A stretch of 64,000 bases of DNA from Neobacillus cucumis (GTDB lineage: Bacteria; Bacillota; Bacilli; Bacillales_B; DSM-18226), in contig NZ_JAEHGC010000003.1 of NCBI RefSeq assembly GCF_016107705.1, positions 496,001 to 560,000 on the forward strand, written 5' to 3'. The translations under genes were made by a program, and so were the position numbers. Numbering within the stretch: position 1 is the stretch's first letter; each line of letters starts with the position of its first letter. This document shows, one piece after another, positions 25,367 to 34,511 of this stretch. Below the pieces are notes generated by a model. It ran no database searches and had not been told where the DNA came from. It saw nothing but the letters and a program-made list of their open reading frames with translations.

Positions 25367-25558
25367 CTATTGCAGATGGACTAATTTTTCATCAAAGTAT
25401 TCGTTCATGAGGAAATTGAGTTTTAGTGAAAGTGTGATGTAGTCGGGGGTGCTTGGACCTTTTTCTTGGTAGAGTTTTTGCATTTTGAGTTTAAGATCAC
25501 GGATTTCCGTTAAAAGTTTTAGGTTTTCGTTTTGTAAAGCTTGGGTTAGCTTCATCAT
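25367..25558 (-). CDS. Spo0E-like sporulation regulatory protein with altered signature
   Basis: 63 residues from the ATG pair at 25553-25558, after AAAGAGGTG. Two helices with the Spo0E/YnzD/YisI layout: ENLKLLTEIRDLKLKMQKLY, then the turn QEKGPSTPDYI and second helix LSLKLNFLMNEYF. Family members dephosphorylate Spo0A~P (or are structural relatives) and carry an SxxLD signature in helix two; here it reads SLKLN, with Asn replacing Asp, so phosphatase activity is doubtful. Probably cytosolic. The length and fold pattern support the family, but without the Asp the function should be left open. Confidence 0.72.
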   Translation of the reverse strand: MMKLTQALQNENLKLLTEIRDLKLKMQKLYQEKGPSTPDYITLSLKLNFLMNEYFDEKLVHLQ

Positions 25559-25565
25559 CCACACC

Positions 25566-25876
25566 TCTTTTAAAGAATTTTGATGATTTTGGAAGGTATG
25601 ATGACTGATTCAATTTGTTGTTTCATTGTTCGATTGATGGGCACAACAATTCCAAAACCAAATTGATCGTATCATAGTCCATTTTTCATGTGAACAAAGA
25701 TAATAAAAGTAAAAATATTTAAAAAAATAGTAAATAATATTGAAATATCAAGTAGCAAGAGGAAATATTGCCTAAACTCCTTTAATACCATCTTTAGAGT
25801 ACCAATAGTAAAAAAACACGTTATATTCTAATAATATCCTCACAAAAAATAAAAGTATTTAGAAATCACTAAAAAA
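25566..25876. other. AT-rich intergenic region without recognisable gene
   Basis: About 310 bases, very AT-rich. It should hold the promoter of the Spo0E-like gene. I see no ORF with a ribosome site, no RNA motif and no stable stem. Confidence 0.5.
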
Positions 25877-25923
25877 TTCGACAAAAATCGGGTGGTGACA
25901 GGCACCACCCGATTTTTGTCGAA
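25877..25923 (+). repeat. REP palindrome copy 8
   Basis: B-type arms (TTCGACAAAAATCGGGT), perfectly paired. It lies 19 bases after the stop of the glycosyltransferase gene and marks the end of that operon. Confidence 0.97.
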
Positions 25924-25942
25924 TCAAACGAACTTCTCGTTC

Positions 25943-26782
25943 TCACCCAATTAATCGTGACCGAAATGGTTGGCCGTCCCAGAGGATGTGGCTTTCGGCT
26001 TGCCTCTGCTTGACTTCGGGTTGTTCTAGGAGCTGGAAGAAGTTTTTGGTTGGGAGGCTGCCGAGCTGGTGTTTTTCGGATAGTTTGTCGAGATATGCTC
26101 TTCTTGACGCCGGATCTTTCGATTGGTTATTGTTCGCATCCGAAAAGTCGTATAGAACGCCGGCTTTCGCCACGCGATGAACCCGATGGTTTTCCGCTAC
26201 CCGCAAGAAGAAGTCCCAATCCCAATAGTTATGTACGTCTGGGTCAAAAAACCCCAATGTTTGATGCAGCCCCCGTCGGTAAAGACTTCCGGAGGGAACA
26301 TAGGTGGAGAAGCTTCTCATTGCCGTTAAATCCATTTCATAAGCAAACAAAAACCGGCTGGCCGCAACCCTCATCCGGTTCTCCATCGTAAAATTCACAA
26401 TCTCCACATCGGAATAAACCAAATCATACTCCCGTATCGCGCCGACCATCGTTTCGAGATGGGTTGGGATAATTAAATCATCATCATCAATCAGCATGAT
26501 GAACTCGCCTTTAGCCCTTAATACCCCTTGATTGCGCGCCAAAACATGCTTCGAATTCTCCTCCAGCTCCACCATCACGAGATTCAAATCAGGATACACC
26601 TCTTGAAGGACATCGACCTTTTCCCCACAATCGTTAACAATGATTACCTCAAAATTCTTGTACGTCTGCCTGCATAGTGCCTCCGCCAGCTCGGCTAATT
26701 GATAAAGCCGGTTGTAGGTTGGGATCACAATCGAAACCAATGGCTGACTTAATACTCTTTCCCCTGTCATTATGTTACTCAT
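25943..26782 (-). CDS. Family 2 glycosyltransferase
   Basis: 279 residues (start at 26782, or possibly the ATG twelve bases later, which is better spaced from AAAAGGG). GT-A fold: VSIVIPTYNRLYQLAELAEAL at the N terminus, VIIVNDCG, and the metal-binding acidic cluster MLIDDDDLIIPTH near 105, then YSDVEI and a WDWDFFLRV segment in the acceptor region. No membrane helix. It would transfer a sugar from a nucleotide donor to a surface glycan or protein. Third gene of an operon with UDP-glucose dehydrogenase and a UDP-glucuronate epimerase, so a glucuronosyl or galacturonosyl donor is plausible. Confidence 0.9.
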   Translation of the reverse strand: MSNIMTGERVLSQPLVSIVIPTYNRLYQLAELAEALCRQTYKNFEVIIVNDCGEKVDVLQEVYPDLNLVMVELEENSKHVLARNQGVLRAKGEFIMLIDDDDLIIPTHLETMVGAIREYDLVYSDVEIVNFTMENRMRVAASRFLFAYEMDLTAMRSFSTYVPSGSLYRRGLHQTLGFFDPDVHNYWDWDFFLRVAENHRVHRVAKAGVLYDFSDANNNQSKDPASRRAYLDKLSEKHQLGSLPTKNFFQLLEQPEVKQRQAESHILWDGQPFRSRLIG

Positions 26783-26787
26783 CCCTT

Positions 26788-27807
26788 TTATTTCACCTGA
26801 TAATATTCACAATACCAATTCGTAAATTTTTGCAGTCCTTCTTCAATTGAAGTTGAAGGCTTGAAGCCTACCGCTTTTTCAAGCCTATCTGTCGAAGCAA
26901 AGGTGGCCGGAACGTCCCCCGGCTTGATAGGTTCAAAGATTTTTTTAAAAAGAACCTCTCTGCCCAGCGAACGGCTTAAAGCTTTTTCCAATGTCTCAAT
27001 AAAATTCATCAATTTTTCCGGGCGATTGTTGCCAATATTGAAGACGGTATGTGGTACGCCTCCATCCGCCCTAGGGGGTACTTCCAGTAGACGCACCAGC
27101 CCTTCAACAATATCGTCAATATACGTAAAATCGCGATAGAGATCGTTTTCCACGTCACCATTATTAAAAATCCGAATCGGCTCACCCGCAAAATATTTTT
27201 GAGTGAATCCGAAATAGGCCATATCCGGCCGCCCCATCGGCCCGTAAACCGTAAAAAAGCGCAGCCCTGTGGCAGGAATTTTATAAAGATGGCTGTACGT
27301 ATAGGCCATCAGTTCATTTGATTTTTTCGTTGCCGCATAAAGCGAAACTGGGTGATCGACAAAATCCGTCTCAGTAAAAGGCACCTTTTCATTCGCCCCA
27401 TAAACCGAGCTCGACGATGCATAAACAAGGTGGTCGACCGGATGATGCCGGCATGCCTCTAAAATATTATAAAAACCAATCAGATTGCTTTGAATATAAA
27501 CATCCGGGTTCTCAATCGAATAGCGAACCCCGGCTTGTGCGGCCAAGTTCACCACGATATGCGGTTTATAAGTCTCAAATGCTCCGAAGACCGCTTCCTT
27601 GTCGGAAATATCCCCTTTTATAAAAATAAACTGCTCAAAGGTTCGGAGTTTTTCCAGACGGGCATGTTTCAGGTTCACATCATAATAATCGTTTAAATTA
27701 TCAAGCCCAATAACCCGACAGCCTTGCTCCAATAACCTTCGCGCCAAAAAGTAGCCGATAAACCCCACCGCTCCAGTGATAAGATAGGTTTTACTTTTTT
27801 CAAACAT
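26788..27807 (-). CDS. NAD-dependent epimerase, probable UDP-glucuronate 4-epimerase
   Basis: 339 residues; extended SDR: YLITGAVGFIGYFLARRLL (nucleotide site), LDNLNDYYDVNLKHARL (a motif typical of UDP-GlcA 4-epimerases), Tyr and Lys of YAATKKSNE, and GLRFFTVYGPMGRPDMA. Enzymes with this pattern convert UDP-glucuronate to UDP-galacturonate. The gene overlaps the upstream UDP-glucose dehydrogenase gene by eight bases and is followed five bases later by the glycosyltransferase, so supply of UDP-GlcA, epimerisation and transfer are coupled. Cytosolic. Confidence 0.9.
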   Translation of the reverse strand: MFEKSKTYLITGAVGFIGYFLARRLLEQGCRVIGLDNLNDYYDVNLKHARLEKLRTFEQFIFIKGDISDKEAVFGAFETYKPHIVVNLAAQAGVRYSIENPDVYIQSNLIGFYNILEACRHHPVDHLVYASSSSVYGANEKVPFTETDFVDHPVSLYAATKKSNELMAYTYSHLYKIPATGLRFFTVYGPMGRPDMAYFGFTQKYFAGEPIRIFNNGDVENDLYRDFTYIDDIVEGLVRLLEVPPRADGGVPHTVFNIGNNRPEKLMNFIETLEKALSRSLGREVLFKKIFEPIKPGDVPATFASTDRLEKAVGFKPSTSIEEGLQKFTNWYCEYYQVK

Positions 27808-29248
27808 GATTTATTTCCCTTTCCCGCACTGCAGCGCTTCTCCGCGTTCCCGCTTGTCTACCAATTGAATAATATTCAACCCCGGCTTCCTTCATTTCAT
27901 CCACCGGGTAAATATTGCGGCCATCATAAACCAGCGGTGTTCGCATCCACTTTTTATAATCGTCAGGCTTTATCGCTTTAATTTCGCCCCACTCGGTAAA
28001 AATAAAGCAGACATGGGCACCCTCTAACGCTTCTGCAGCCTTTCCCACATAAGTGATACTCCCTTTGCCGATGGAGCCCTCAGGAAATCGCCGCTTAAAT
28101 TGGTCTGCGCCAACCGGATCATAGGCAAAAATCTCAGCCCCCTGCTCCAATAGCAATGGAACATTATCAAGGGACGGCGCCTCCCGTGTGTCATCCGTTC
28201 CCGGCTTAAACGTCAAACCGAGCACAGCCACCTTCAAACCATTAAAGGTGATCAGCCGCTTGCTGGCCTTCTTATATAAGACCGTCTTTTGATCGATGTT
28301 CACGTCAATGGCCGCCTTGACGGTCCGCAGCTCATACCCATGCTGCTCCGCCAAATAGTTGAGCGCCTTTGTATCCTTCGGAAAACAACTGCCGCCATAG
28401 CCAATTCCCGCATGTAAAAACTTACCACCGATCCGCTCATCAAAGCTCATCCCAACCGCCACATCCTCAATATCGGCGCCAACTAGCTCACATAGATTCG
28501 CGATATCGTTCATATAGGAAATTTTTAGTGCAAGAAAATCATTTGCGGCATATTTAATCATTTCCGCCGATCGCCGGCTGACAGAAACAATCGGCAGTTG
28601 AAACGGTTCATAAATCTTCTGCAGTATCTGTTCTGCCCACTTGCTTTCCGTCCCAATGATGATCCTTCGGGCATGCAGCGTATCATAAACGGCTGTACCT
28701 TGTGCCAGGAATTCCGGATTTGACGCAACTTCGACCCGGATTGGTTTTTCCGAGGCGGCCCCATTTCCCGTTACTTGTCCGCCACGATGAGGTAGAAAAT
28801 CGTGGATAAACTGTTCTACTTTATCGTTGGTCCCTACTGGAACCGTTGATTTCACCACTACTAAGCAGTCCTTCTCAATGGTTTCAGCAATTTGCCGCGC
28901 AACAGTGGCAATCGATGAAAGATCCGCCGAACCGTCGGGTTGCTCCGGTGTGCCAACTCCGATAAAAATCGCATCTGCATCCCTGTAGGCCTGTGAATAA
29001 TCGGTGGTAAACTGCAATCGGCCGGCTGCATAGTTTTTCCGCATAAGCTCCTCAAGGCCTGCCTCAAAAATCGGAGAAATCCCCTGCTTCATCCTGGTAA
29101 TCTTGTCCTCATCAACATCGACACACGTTACCACGTGGCCTACCTCAGCAAAACACACACCAGCAACCAGCCCAACATAACCGGTCCCCGCCACCGCAAG
29201 CTTAAAGCCCTTATCATCACGCCTGCTTTCATCTATATAATCACTCAT
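27800..29248 (-). CDS. ugd: UDP-glucose 6-dehydrogenase
   Basis: 482 residues from ATG at 29246-29248, preceded by GGAAGGAAG; upstream in-frame codons run into a REP element and are not coding. N-terminal Rossmann domain KLAVAGTGYVGLVAGVCFA (about 15-33), catalytic cysteine in GYGGSCFPKDTKAL (near 277), and C-terminal UDP-binding domain with GLTFKPGTDDTREAPS. It oxidises UDP-glucose to UDP-glucuronate with two NAD+. First gene of the three-gene glycosylation operon. In Bacillus such genes (TuaD, YtcA) serve teichuronic acid or exopolysaccharide synthesis; the epimerase partner points to a galacturonate-containing polymer. Confidence 0.95.
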   Translation of the reverse strand: MSDYIDESRRDDKGFKLAVAGTGYVGLVAGVCFAEVGHVVTCVDVDEDKITRMKQGISPIFEAGLEELMRKNYAAGRLQFTTDYSQAYRDADAIFIGVGTPEQPDGSADLSSIATVARQIAETIEKDCLVVVKSTVPVGTNDKVEQFIHDFLPHRGGQVTGNGAASEKPIRVEVASNPEFLAQGTAVYDTLHARRIIIGTESKWAEQILQKIYEPFQLPIVSVSRRSAEMIKYAANDFLALKISYMNDIANLCELVGADIEDVAVGMSFDERIGGKFLHAGIGYGGSCFPKDTKALNYLAEQHGYELRTVKAAIDVNIDQKTVLYKKASKRLITFNGLKVAVLGLTFKPGTDDTREAPSLDNVPLLLEQGAEIFAYDPVGADQFKRRFPEGSIGKGSITYVGKAAEALEGAHVCFIFTEWGEIKAIKPDDYKKWMRTPLVYDGRNIYPVDEMKEAGVEYYSIGRQAGTRRSAAVREREINHV

Positions 29249-29339
29249 AAATGACAACTTCCTTCCAAAAACCTCACTAGAACCTATCTTAACATAAGTA
29301 ATGGATAAATAATGGAATCGAATGCTTCCAAATGAAGGG

Positions 29340-29386
29340 TTCGACAAAATTCGGGTGGTGACAGGCACCGCCCGGTTTTTGTCGAA
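29340..29386 (+). repeat. REP palindrome copy 9
   Basis: A-type left arm; right arm carries two changes (ACCGCCCGG). Lies between the MFS terminator and the UDP-glucose dehydrogenase start. Confidence 0.94.
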
Positions 29387-29387
29387 T

Positions 29388-29423
29388 TCAAAAAGACCAC
29401 CGTCCATGGGGACGAGTGGTCTT
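29388..29423 (-). terminator. Terminator of the ectoine-type operon (after the MFS gene)
   Basis: On the minus strand AAGACCAC (29416-29423) and GTGGTCTT (29393-29400) enclose a second GC pairing block (CGTCC/GGACG), followed by TTTTT. Located 12 bases after the MFS stop. Confidence 0.88.
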
Positions 29424-29434
29424 AGATCTTCTGT

Positions 29435-30718
29435 TTAGGCAGTGTGGGTGTCTGATTCGATTGCCTCGTTGGTTGCATTTTTAACGGTTTTAGGTATGAG
29501 CATGATGGAAACGACGGCCATTATGCCTGTCCCGATTAGATAGAAAGCCGGCATGAGGTTGTTTCCTGTAGCCGTTTGTAAGGAGGTGATAATGAATGGT
29601 GCACCGCCTCCAAAGATGGCTGTCGAAACATTATAGGAAATCCCATAGGCACTGTTTCTTACTCGATCCGGAAACAACAATGGAATGGTCGAAGGAAATA
29701 CCCCAATAAACATTGCAACAATAATTCCTAAGGCAAAGAAACCTACTATCGGACCGGCTGAAGATCCGCCTGAAACGAAAGCAATAATCGGAACCGCTGT
29801 AAAAATAGCCAGGAAGGATGACAAGAGCAGAAACTTTTTCCTACCATAACGATCTGCCAGGATACCAAAAATTGGAAAGAGAATCATCATGAACAACATC
29901 CCGCTCGTCGTAACCACAAGGGATTGCATTGTCGATAGCCCCACCTGTGTCTCAAAATAAGAAGGAAGATAAGTTAATAAGGTATAATAAGCACCATTGG
30001 CGAACGCCACATTTAAAAATGCAATCGCAAGCGGCTTGCGGGCAGTTGAAAACATTTCTTTTAGTGGGTTCTTAGATAAAGTATTCTCTTTCTTCATCTG
30101 AATAAAAGTTGGTGTATCATCCACTTTCGTTCTAACATACATTCCTACTAACGCTAAAGGCAAGGAACAAATAAATGGAATCCGCCATCCCCATGCTGCC
30201 ATATCGTCATGGCTTAGCCCGGACGTGAGCAACGCGACAAATATGGAACCGATAATGTAGCCCAGCAAGGATCCTGATTCTAATAAACTCGTAAAAAGTC
30301 CGCGTTTCTTATTAGGAGCTGACTCATTCATAAAGACAGATGCTCCTGTATACTCCCCGCCTGCGGCTAACCCTTGTGTCATCCGCATCAAAATTAATAA
30401 TAGCGGTGCAAAAATACCAATGGACCCGTAACTGGGAATCAACCCGATAATAGCGGTTGAAGAGGACATGACCATAATCGTTACCACCATTACTTTCTTA
30501 CGCCCCAAACGGTCACCAATCGAACCAAAGATCATTCCGCCGAGAGGTCTAAAGAAGAATGAAATGGCAAAAATCGCAAATCCATATAACAAAGCTACTG
30601 AACTACTTTTTTCCGGAAAAAACTGAGCACCAATAAGAGCCGCAGTATAACTATAGATACCGTATTCATACCATTCAACTAGATTCCCTATTGCAGTAGC
30701 CATTGTAGCTTTCTTCAT
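29435..30718 (-). CDS. MFS transporter, metabolite:H+ symporter (MHS, ProP-like) family
   Basis: 427 residues with twelve hydrophobic segments. It starts MATAIGNLVEWYEYGIYSY, a hallmark of the MHS branch (ProP, ShiA, KgtP), and has the loop motif GDRLGRKKVMV and the symmetric ADRYGRKKFLL in the second half. It would couple proton entry to uptake of a small zwitterion or acid across the membrane. Last gene of the catabolic operon, 57 bases after doeA1 and followed by a strong terminator. Ectoine, hydroxyectoine or a related osmolyte is the natural guess from context; ProP itself carries ectoine and betaines. Confidence 0.88.
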   Translation of the reverse strand: MKKATMATAIGNLVEWYEYGIYSYTAALIGAQFFPEKSSSVALLYGFAIFAISFFFRPLGGMIFGSIGDRLGRKKVMVVTIMVMSSSTAIIGLIPSYGSIGIFAPLLLILMRMTQGLAAGGEYTGASVFMNESAPNKKRGLFTSLLESGSLLGYIIGSIFVALLTSGLSHDDMAAWGWRIPFICSLPLALVGMYVRTKVDDTPTFIQMKKENTLSKNPLKEMFSTARKPLAIAFLNVAFANGAYYTLLTYLPSYFETQVGLSTMQSLVVTTSGMLFMMILFPIFGILADRYGRKKFLLLSSFLAIFTAVPIIAFVSGGSSAGPIVGFFALGIIVAMFIGVFPSTIPLLFPDRVRNSAYGISYNVSTAIFGGGAPFIITSLQTATGNNLMPAFYLIGTGIMAVVSIMLIPKTVKNATNEAIESDTHTA

Positions 30719-30775
30719 CCATGCATCATCCCCTTATTTTAATCGAATAGATTTTAGCTTGCTAGATTGACCTTC

Positions 30776-31951
30776 CTAAACAAGTTCTTTTAAAGTCAGG
30801 TCTCTTGGTAATTTGGCAAAGGTTTCGCAGCCTGTTTCGGTAATCCGGATGGACTCACTCACTTCAAAACCATATTTGTCGAGCCATAATCCCGGAATCA
30901 GGTGGAACGTCATATTCGGCTGTAGGATGGTTTTGTCCCCTTTACGAATACTTACAGTGTGCTCGCCCCAATCAGGCGGGTAATTACAGCCCATTGAATA
31001 ACCAAGCCGTGATTCTTTTACAAAGCCGCTTTTCTCAATCGTCTTTCTCCAGGTTTCTTCAATTTCCTCCGCCGCGATACCAGGGCGAATCATCTCAAGG
31101 CAAGCATTAATGCCTTCGACTGCCACCCTTGAAAGGGTTTCCATTTCCTCTTTCGGCTTGCCAATTTGAACGGTTCGAGCCAGCGGAGAATGATACCTTT
31201 TATAGCAGCCAGCCAATTCCAAAATAACTGCATCCCCATCTTTATATCGCTCGTCCGTCCAAGTTAAATGCGGGGTCGAGGTTTTTTCACCTGATGGCAA
31301 TAACGGTACAATCGCCGGATAATCTCCGCCAAATTCCTCCGTTCCCGTGATTTGCGTGTAAAAAATCTTAGCAGCTACATCACATTCCCTGATCCCCTCT
31401 TGAATCAGCTCAATTCCTGCCTGCATCGCTTTTTCAGCGATTATCGCTGCCCGTTTCATATATTCAATTTCAGCATCGGATTTGATGAGCCGCACCCAAT
31501 TCACGAGTAAAGTCGCATCTTGAAAGCTAGCATTTGGAAGACCCTTTTTTAATTGCTCGTAGCTTTTGGCTGTAAAATAATAGTTTTCCATTTCGACCCC
31601 AATAGAGCGCTTTTCCTGGCCAATTTGTTTTAAAAAGCCAGCCACGAAATCCATCGGATGCTTAGTGTCTGAATGAATATAATCATCTGGGTAAGGAATG
31701 ATATTCTCGCGATAAAGCCAAGTCGTTACCTTAGCAGCATTCGCATCCATTCCTCTTCCAATCCACATCGGCTGTTCTTCGTCAATGATGACGACGAGCA
31801 TCTGGTGCACATAAAACGACCAGCCATCGTAGCCCGATAGGTAATTGATATTGGCCGGATCGGTAATCAGCAGTACATCGATTCCTTTTTGCATCATTCG
31901 TTCTTTTGTTTTCCGTATTCTCTCTTTATACTCACTTGTTGCAAATGACAT
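30776..31951 (-). CDS. doeA: Ectoine hydrolase (DoeA/EutD type, M24 fold), copy 1
   Basis: 391 residues. N-terminal creatinase-like domain (about 1-150) with NYLSGYDGWSFYVHQMLVV and HPMDFVAGFLK, then a pita-bread domain. The metal-binding pattern of peptidases (DxG...YxSDxTR) is replaced by ELAGCYKRYHSPLARTVQIG, and MGCNYPPDWGEHTVS and MTFHLIPGLWLDKYGFE follow; both are characteristic of DoeA/EutD, which opens the ectoine ring to N-acetyl-2,4-diaminobutyrate. Cytosolic. A close paralogue lies at 38025-39209 in the same operon. The family match is strong by motif; whether ectoine or hydroxyectoine is preferred is unknown. Confidence 0.88.
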   Translation of the reverse strand: MSFATSEYKERIRKTKERMMQKGIDVLLITDPANINYLSGYDGWSFYVHQMLVVIIDEEQPMWIGRGMDANAAKVTTWLYRENIIPYPDDYIHSDTKHPMDFVAGFLKQIGQEKRSIGVEMENYYFTAKSYEQLKKGLPNASFQDATLLVNWVRLIKSDAEIEYMKRAAIIAEKAMQAGIELIQEGIRECDVAAKIFYTQITGTEEFGGDYPAIVPLLPSGEKTSTPHLTWTDERYKDGDAVILELAGCYKRYHSPLARTVQIGKPKEEMETLSRVAVEGINACLEMIRPGIAAEEIEETWRKTIEKSGFVKESRLGYSMGCNYPPDWGEHTVSIRKGDKTILQPNMTFHLIPGLWLDKYGFEVSESIRITETGCETFAKLPRDLTLKELV

Positions 31952-31987
31952 GAGCCAATTTCCCCCTTGATGGAATCATTTTTAAAA

Positions 31988-33430
31988 TTACCGCTCCGAT
32001 AATTTAAAGCACACGACCTTTGGTTCGGTCATTTCTTGAAGAGCAAACTTGATGCCTTCTCTGCCTAATCCAGAATTTTTCACACCGCCAAACGGCATCG
32101 CATCAATTCGATAATCACTGCTGTCATTGATCATAATCCCGCCCACATCCAATTGAGCAATGGCCTTATGAGCTTTTTCGATATTTTTTGTAAAAATTCC
32201 CGCCTGCAAGCCATACTCCACGCTGTTTGATTTTTGGATGGCCTCATCTAGATCCGCTACCGGGTAAAGAAGAACGACCGGTCCAAATATTTCTTCTTTT
32301 GCAATTTTGCAGTTTTCTGGAACATTCATCAGAACAGTCGGGGCGTAAAAGGCTCCGTTTCGTTTTCCGCCTGTTAATAAAACCGCACCTTTTTCAATGG
32401 CTTCTTCCACCATCTTTTCTACACGGATTGCTTCCTTTTCGGTAATCAGCGGACCCATGTCGGTAAGAACAGATTGTTTATCGCCAACATGATATTGTTC
32501 TGTTCGCGCAACAAATGCTTGTTGAAATGCTGCCATAATCCCCTCTTGGATATAAATACGCTGTACACCAAGACAATTCTGACCAGCTGCCCAAAAAGCA
32601 CCAGATACGGAAGATTCAACCGCATCCTCAAGATCTGCATCCTCGAGCACAATAACAGGGGAATTGGAACCAAGCTCCATACCAATCTTTTTCAAACCGG
32701 CTTTCCGAACGATGTCTTCTCCCGCTTCCAGTCCTCCTGTAAAACTAATCATCCGAATCGCTGGATGAGTGACAAGAATATCCCCAATCTCACGGCCATG
32801 TCCGGTGATGACAGATAGCACTTTAGGAGGAAGGCCTGCATAGGAGAAGGCTTCAGCAAGCATTAGGGCACTTAGCGGTGTCACACTTGCAGGTTTTACG
32901 ATAATCGCATTGCCTGCCGCAATCGCCGGCCCCACCTTGTGCGCAACAAGATTTAAGGGATCATTAAAAGGAGTAATTGCGGCAATTATGCCAATTGGAA
33001 AACGATAGTAATACCCAACGCGATTCTCACTGCCCGGCATTTGATCGAAGGAGAGTGTTTCCCCATTTAATCTTCTTGCCTCTTCTGCACTGATTCTTAA
33101 TGTTTGAATACAGCGGGCGGCTTCTTTTTGTGCTTCGCGAATCGTTTTGCTTCCTTCTTTGCTAATAATTGAGGCATAACGTTCTTTGTTTTCTTCAATA
33201 TAATCAGCAGCTGCATTGATGACTCTTATTCTTTCATGTACAGGCATAGCGGAAGCGATTTTGGCCCCTTCTTTTGCCGCCTCAATACAGTCAAGCATAT
33301 CTTCTTTCGTTGCTGCTGGAACGGTATCAATCAACTGATTATCTTGAGGGTCGCGCACTTCAATCACTTGATCACGCTCCACCCATTGGCCGCCAAGCAA
33401 CATTTTCTTTCCTCTGATTTGAACTGTCAT
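31988..33430 (-). CDS. NAD(P)-dependent aldehyde dehydrogenase (DoeC-like role)
   Basis: 480 residues, complete ALDH: oxyanion Asn in ITPFNDPLNLVAHKVGPA, cofactor motif SFTGGLEAGEDIV, general base in KIGMELGSNSPVIV (Glu near 255), nucleophile in WAAGQNCLGVQRIYI (Cys near 289), and EEIFGPVVLLYP. The cofactor strand reads IIVKPAS, as in semialdehyde and lactaldehyde dehydrogenases. In ectoine operons the comparable step is oxidation of aspartate semialdehyde to aspartate (DoeC), which fits here because the gene lies between hom and doeA1. Substrate inferred from context only. Confidence 0.85.
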   Translation of the reverse strand: MTVQIRGKKMLLGGQWVERDQVIEVRDPQDNQLIDTVPAATKEDMLDCIEAAKEGAKIASAMPVHERIRVINAAADYIEENKERYASIISKEGSKTIREAQKEAARCIQTLRISAEEARRLNGETLSFDQMPGSENRVGYYYRFPIGIIAAITPFNDPLNLVAHKVGPAIAAGNAIIVKPASVTPLSALMLAEAFSYAGLPPKVLSVITGHGREIGDILVTHPAIRMISFTGGLEAGEDIVRKAGLKKIGMELGSNSPVIVLEDADLEDAVESSVSGAFWAAGQNCLGVQRIYIQEGIMAAFQQAFVARTEQYHVGDKQSVLTDMGPLITEKEAIRVEKMVEEAIEKGAVLLTGGKRNGAFYAPTVLMNVPENCKIAKEEIFGPVVLLYPVADLDEAIQKSNSVEYGLQAGIFTKNIEKAHKAIAQLDVGGIMINDSSDYRIDAMPFGGVKNSGLGREGIKFALQEMTEPKVVCFKLSER

Positions 33431-33455
33431 CCCTTTCCCGCCTTTCTATTTATGA

Positions 33456-34511
33456 TTAAACGACTACCGGTTTGCGCTCACGGTTAATATGAATCAAGTC
33501 GATTAACAAAGAAAATCCTGTCTCTTTTTTACCAGCTCCTGCTCCGCTCAAGGTAACAGGGCCAAGCAGATCACATTCATACGTTATTGCATTGACAGCA
33601 CCGCCAATGGAGGCTAAAGAATCGGTAATCTCAACCTTTTCCGGTGCTACCGAAGCTGTCACTTCGCCGTTTTCCTTTTTCACTTTCCCAAGCAGCTTCC
33701 AGCGTTTGCCTTCAGCCTTCGCTTCTTCAATGTCCTTTAACGAAATCTCGGTGATTCCTTTACAAGAAACGTCTTCTACCTTTAATGGAAGACCCATGAT
33801 ATAGTTTGCTAGAATGACAACTTTATATCTTGCATCATAGCCTTCGACATCACTTGTCGGATCCGCTTCCGCATACCCAAGCTCCTGTGCTTCTTTTAAG
33901 GCCGATTCATAGGAAACGCCTTCCTGCTCCATTTTTGTCAAAATATAATTGGTTGTACCATTCAAAATTCCGCGGATTTCCTTAATTTCATTTCCTGCCA
34001 ACGTTTCAATTGGCATTCTTAAGGATGGGGTACCGCTCATTACGGTCCCTTCAAAGCCCCAATGAACCCCATTCTTTTCAGCGATTTCCGATAATTCCTT
34101 ATAAGCAAGAGCAACGGGCCCTTTATTGGTCATCACGACATTTTTTCCACTTTCAAATGCTGCTTTGCAGTGGTCAATCGCCGGCTGACCAGTTTTGACA
34201 TCCGTATAGGAAACTTCAATAATTGTATCCGCGTTTGTACCTTTGATCGTTTGAAAACTATCCCAGCCAGTGATTAACCCTGGTGTCTGAGGGTAATTTT
34301 CCAAACTTCCTGTCTCTCTTAGAGTTTTCAAAACAAGATCTAAATCAAGACCATTCGGGTGATAGAGTGATCCTTTGATAAAATCGGAAATCGCCACAAC
34401 CGTTGATTCGAATCCTTCTTTTTGCTTTAAAGCTTCTTTTTTATCAAGCAAGATTTCTGCTAAACCCTGACCAACAACACCAAATCCGATAAACGCTAAT
34501 TTATGAGCCAT
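33456..34511 (-). CDS. hom: Homoserine dehydrogenase, short form without ACT domain
   Basis: 351 residues from ATG at 34509-34511, with GGAGGTAC upstream and an 11-base overlap with the preceding M20 gene. N-terminal Rossmann domain KLAFIGFGVVGQGLAEILL, then NKGPVALAY, the catalytic core EGTVMSGTPSLRMPIETLAGNEI, ILNGTTNYIL and the signature AQELGYAEADPTSDVEGYDARYK. It interconverts aspartate semialdehyde and homoserine. The biosynthetic B. subtilis enzyme has an additional C-terminal ACT domain; this one stops before it, so threonine feedback would be absent. Inside a catabolic operon it may process the aspartate semialdehyde produced from diaminobutyrate. Confidence 0.92.
   Translation of the reverse strand: MAHKLAFIGFGVVGQGLAEILLDKKEALKQKEGFESTVVAISDFIKGSLYHPNGLDLDLVLKTLRETGSLENYPQTPGLITGWDSFQTIKGTNADTIIEVSYTDVKTGQPAIDHCKAAFESGKNVVMTNKGPVALAYKELSEIAEKNGVHWGFEGTVMSGTPSLRMPIETLAGNEIKEIRGILNGTTNYILTKMEQEGVSYESALKEAQELGYAEADPTSDVEGYDARYKVVILANYIMGLPLKVEDVSCKGITEISLKDIEEAKAEGKRWKLLGKVKKENGEVTASVAPEKVEITDSLASIGGAVNAITYECDLLGPVTLSGAGAGKKETGFSLLIDLIHINRERKPVVV

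Noticed and set aside
29249..29407. N-terminal extension of UDP-glucose dehydrogenase
   Set aside because: The extra codons run through a REP copy and the MFS terminator; the Rossmann start and the ribosome site support ATG at 29248.
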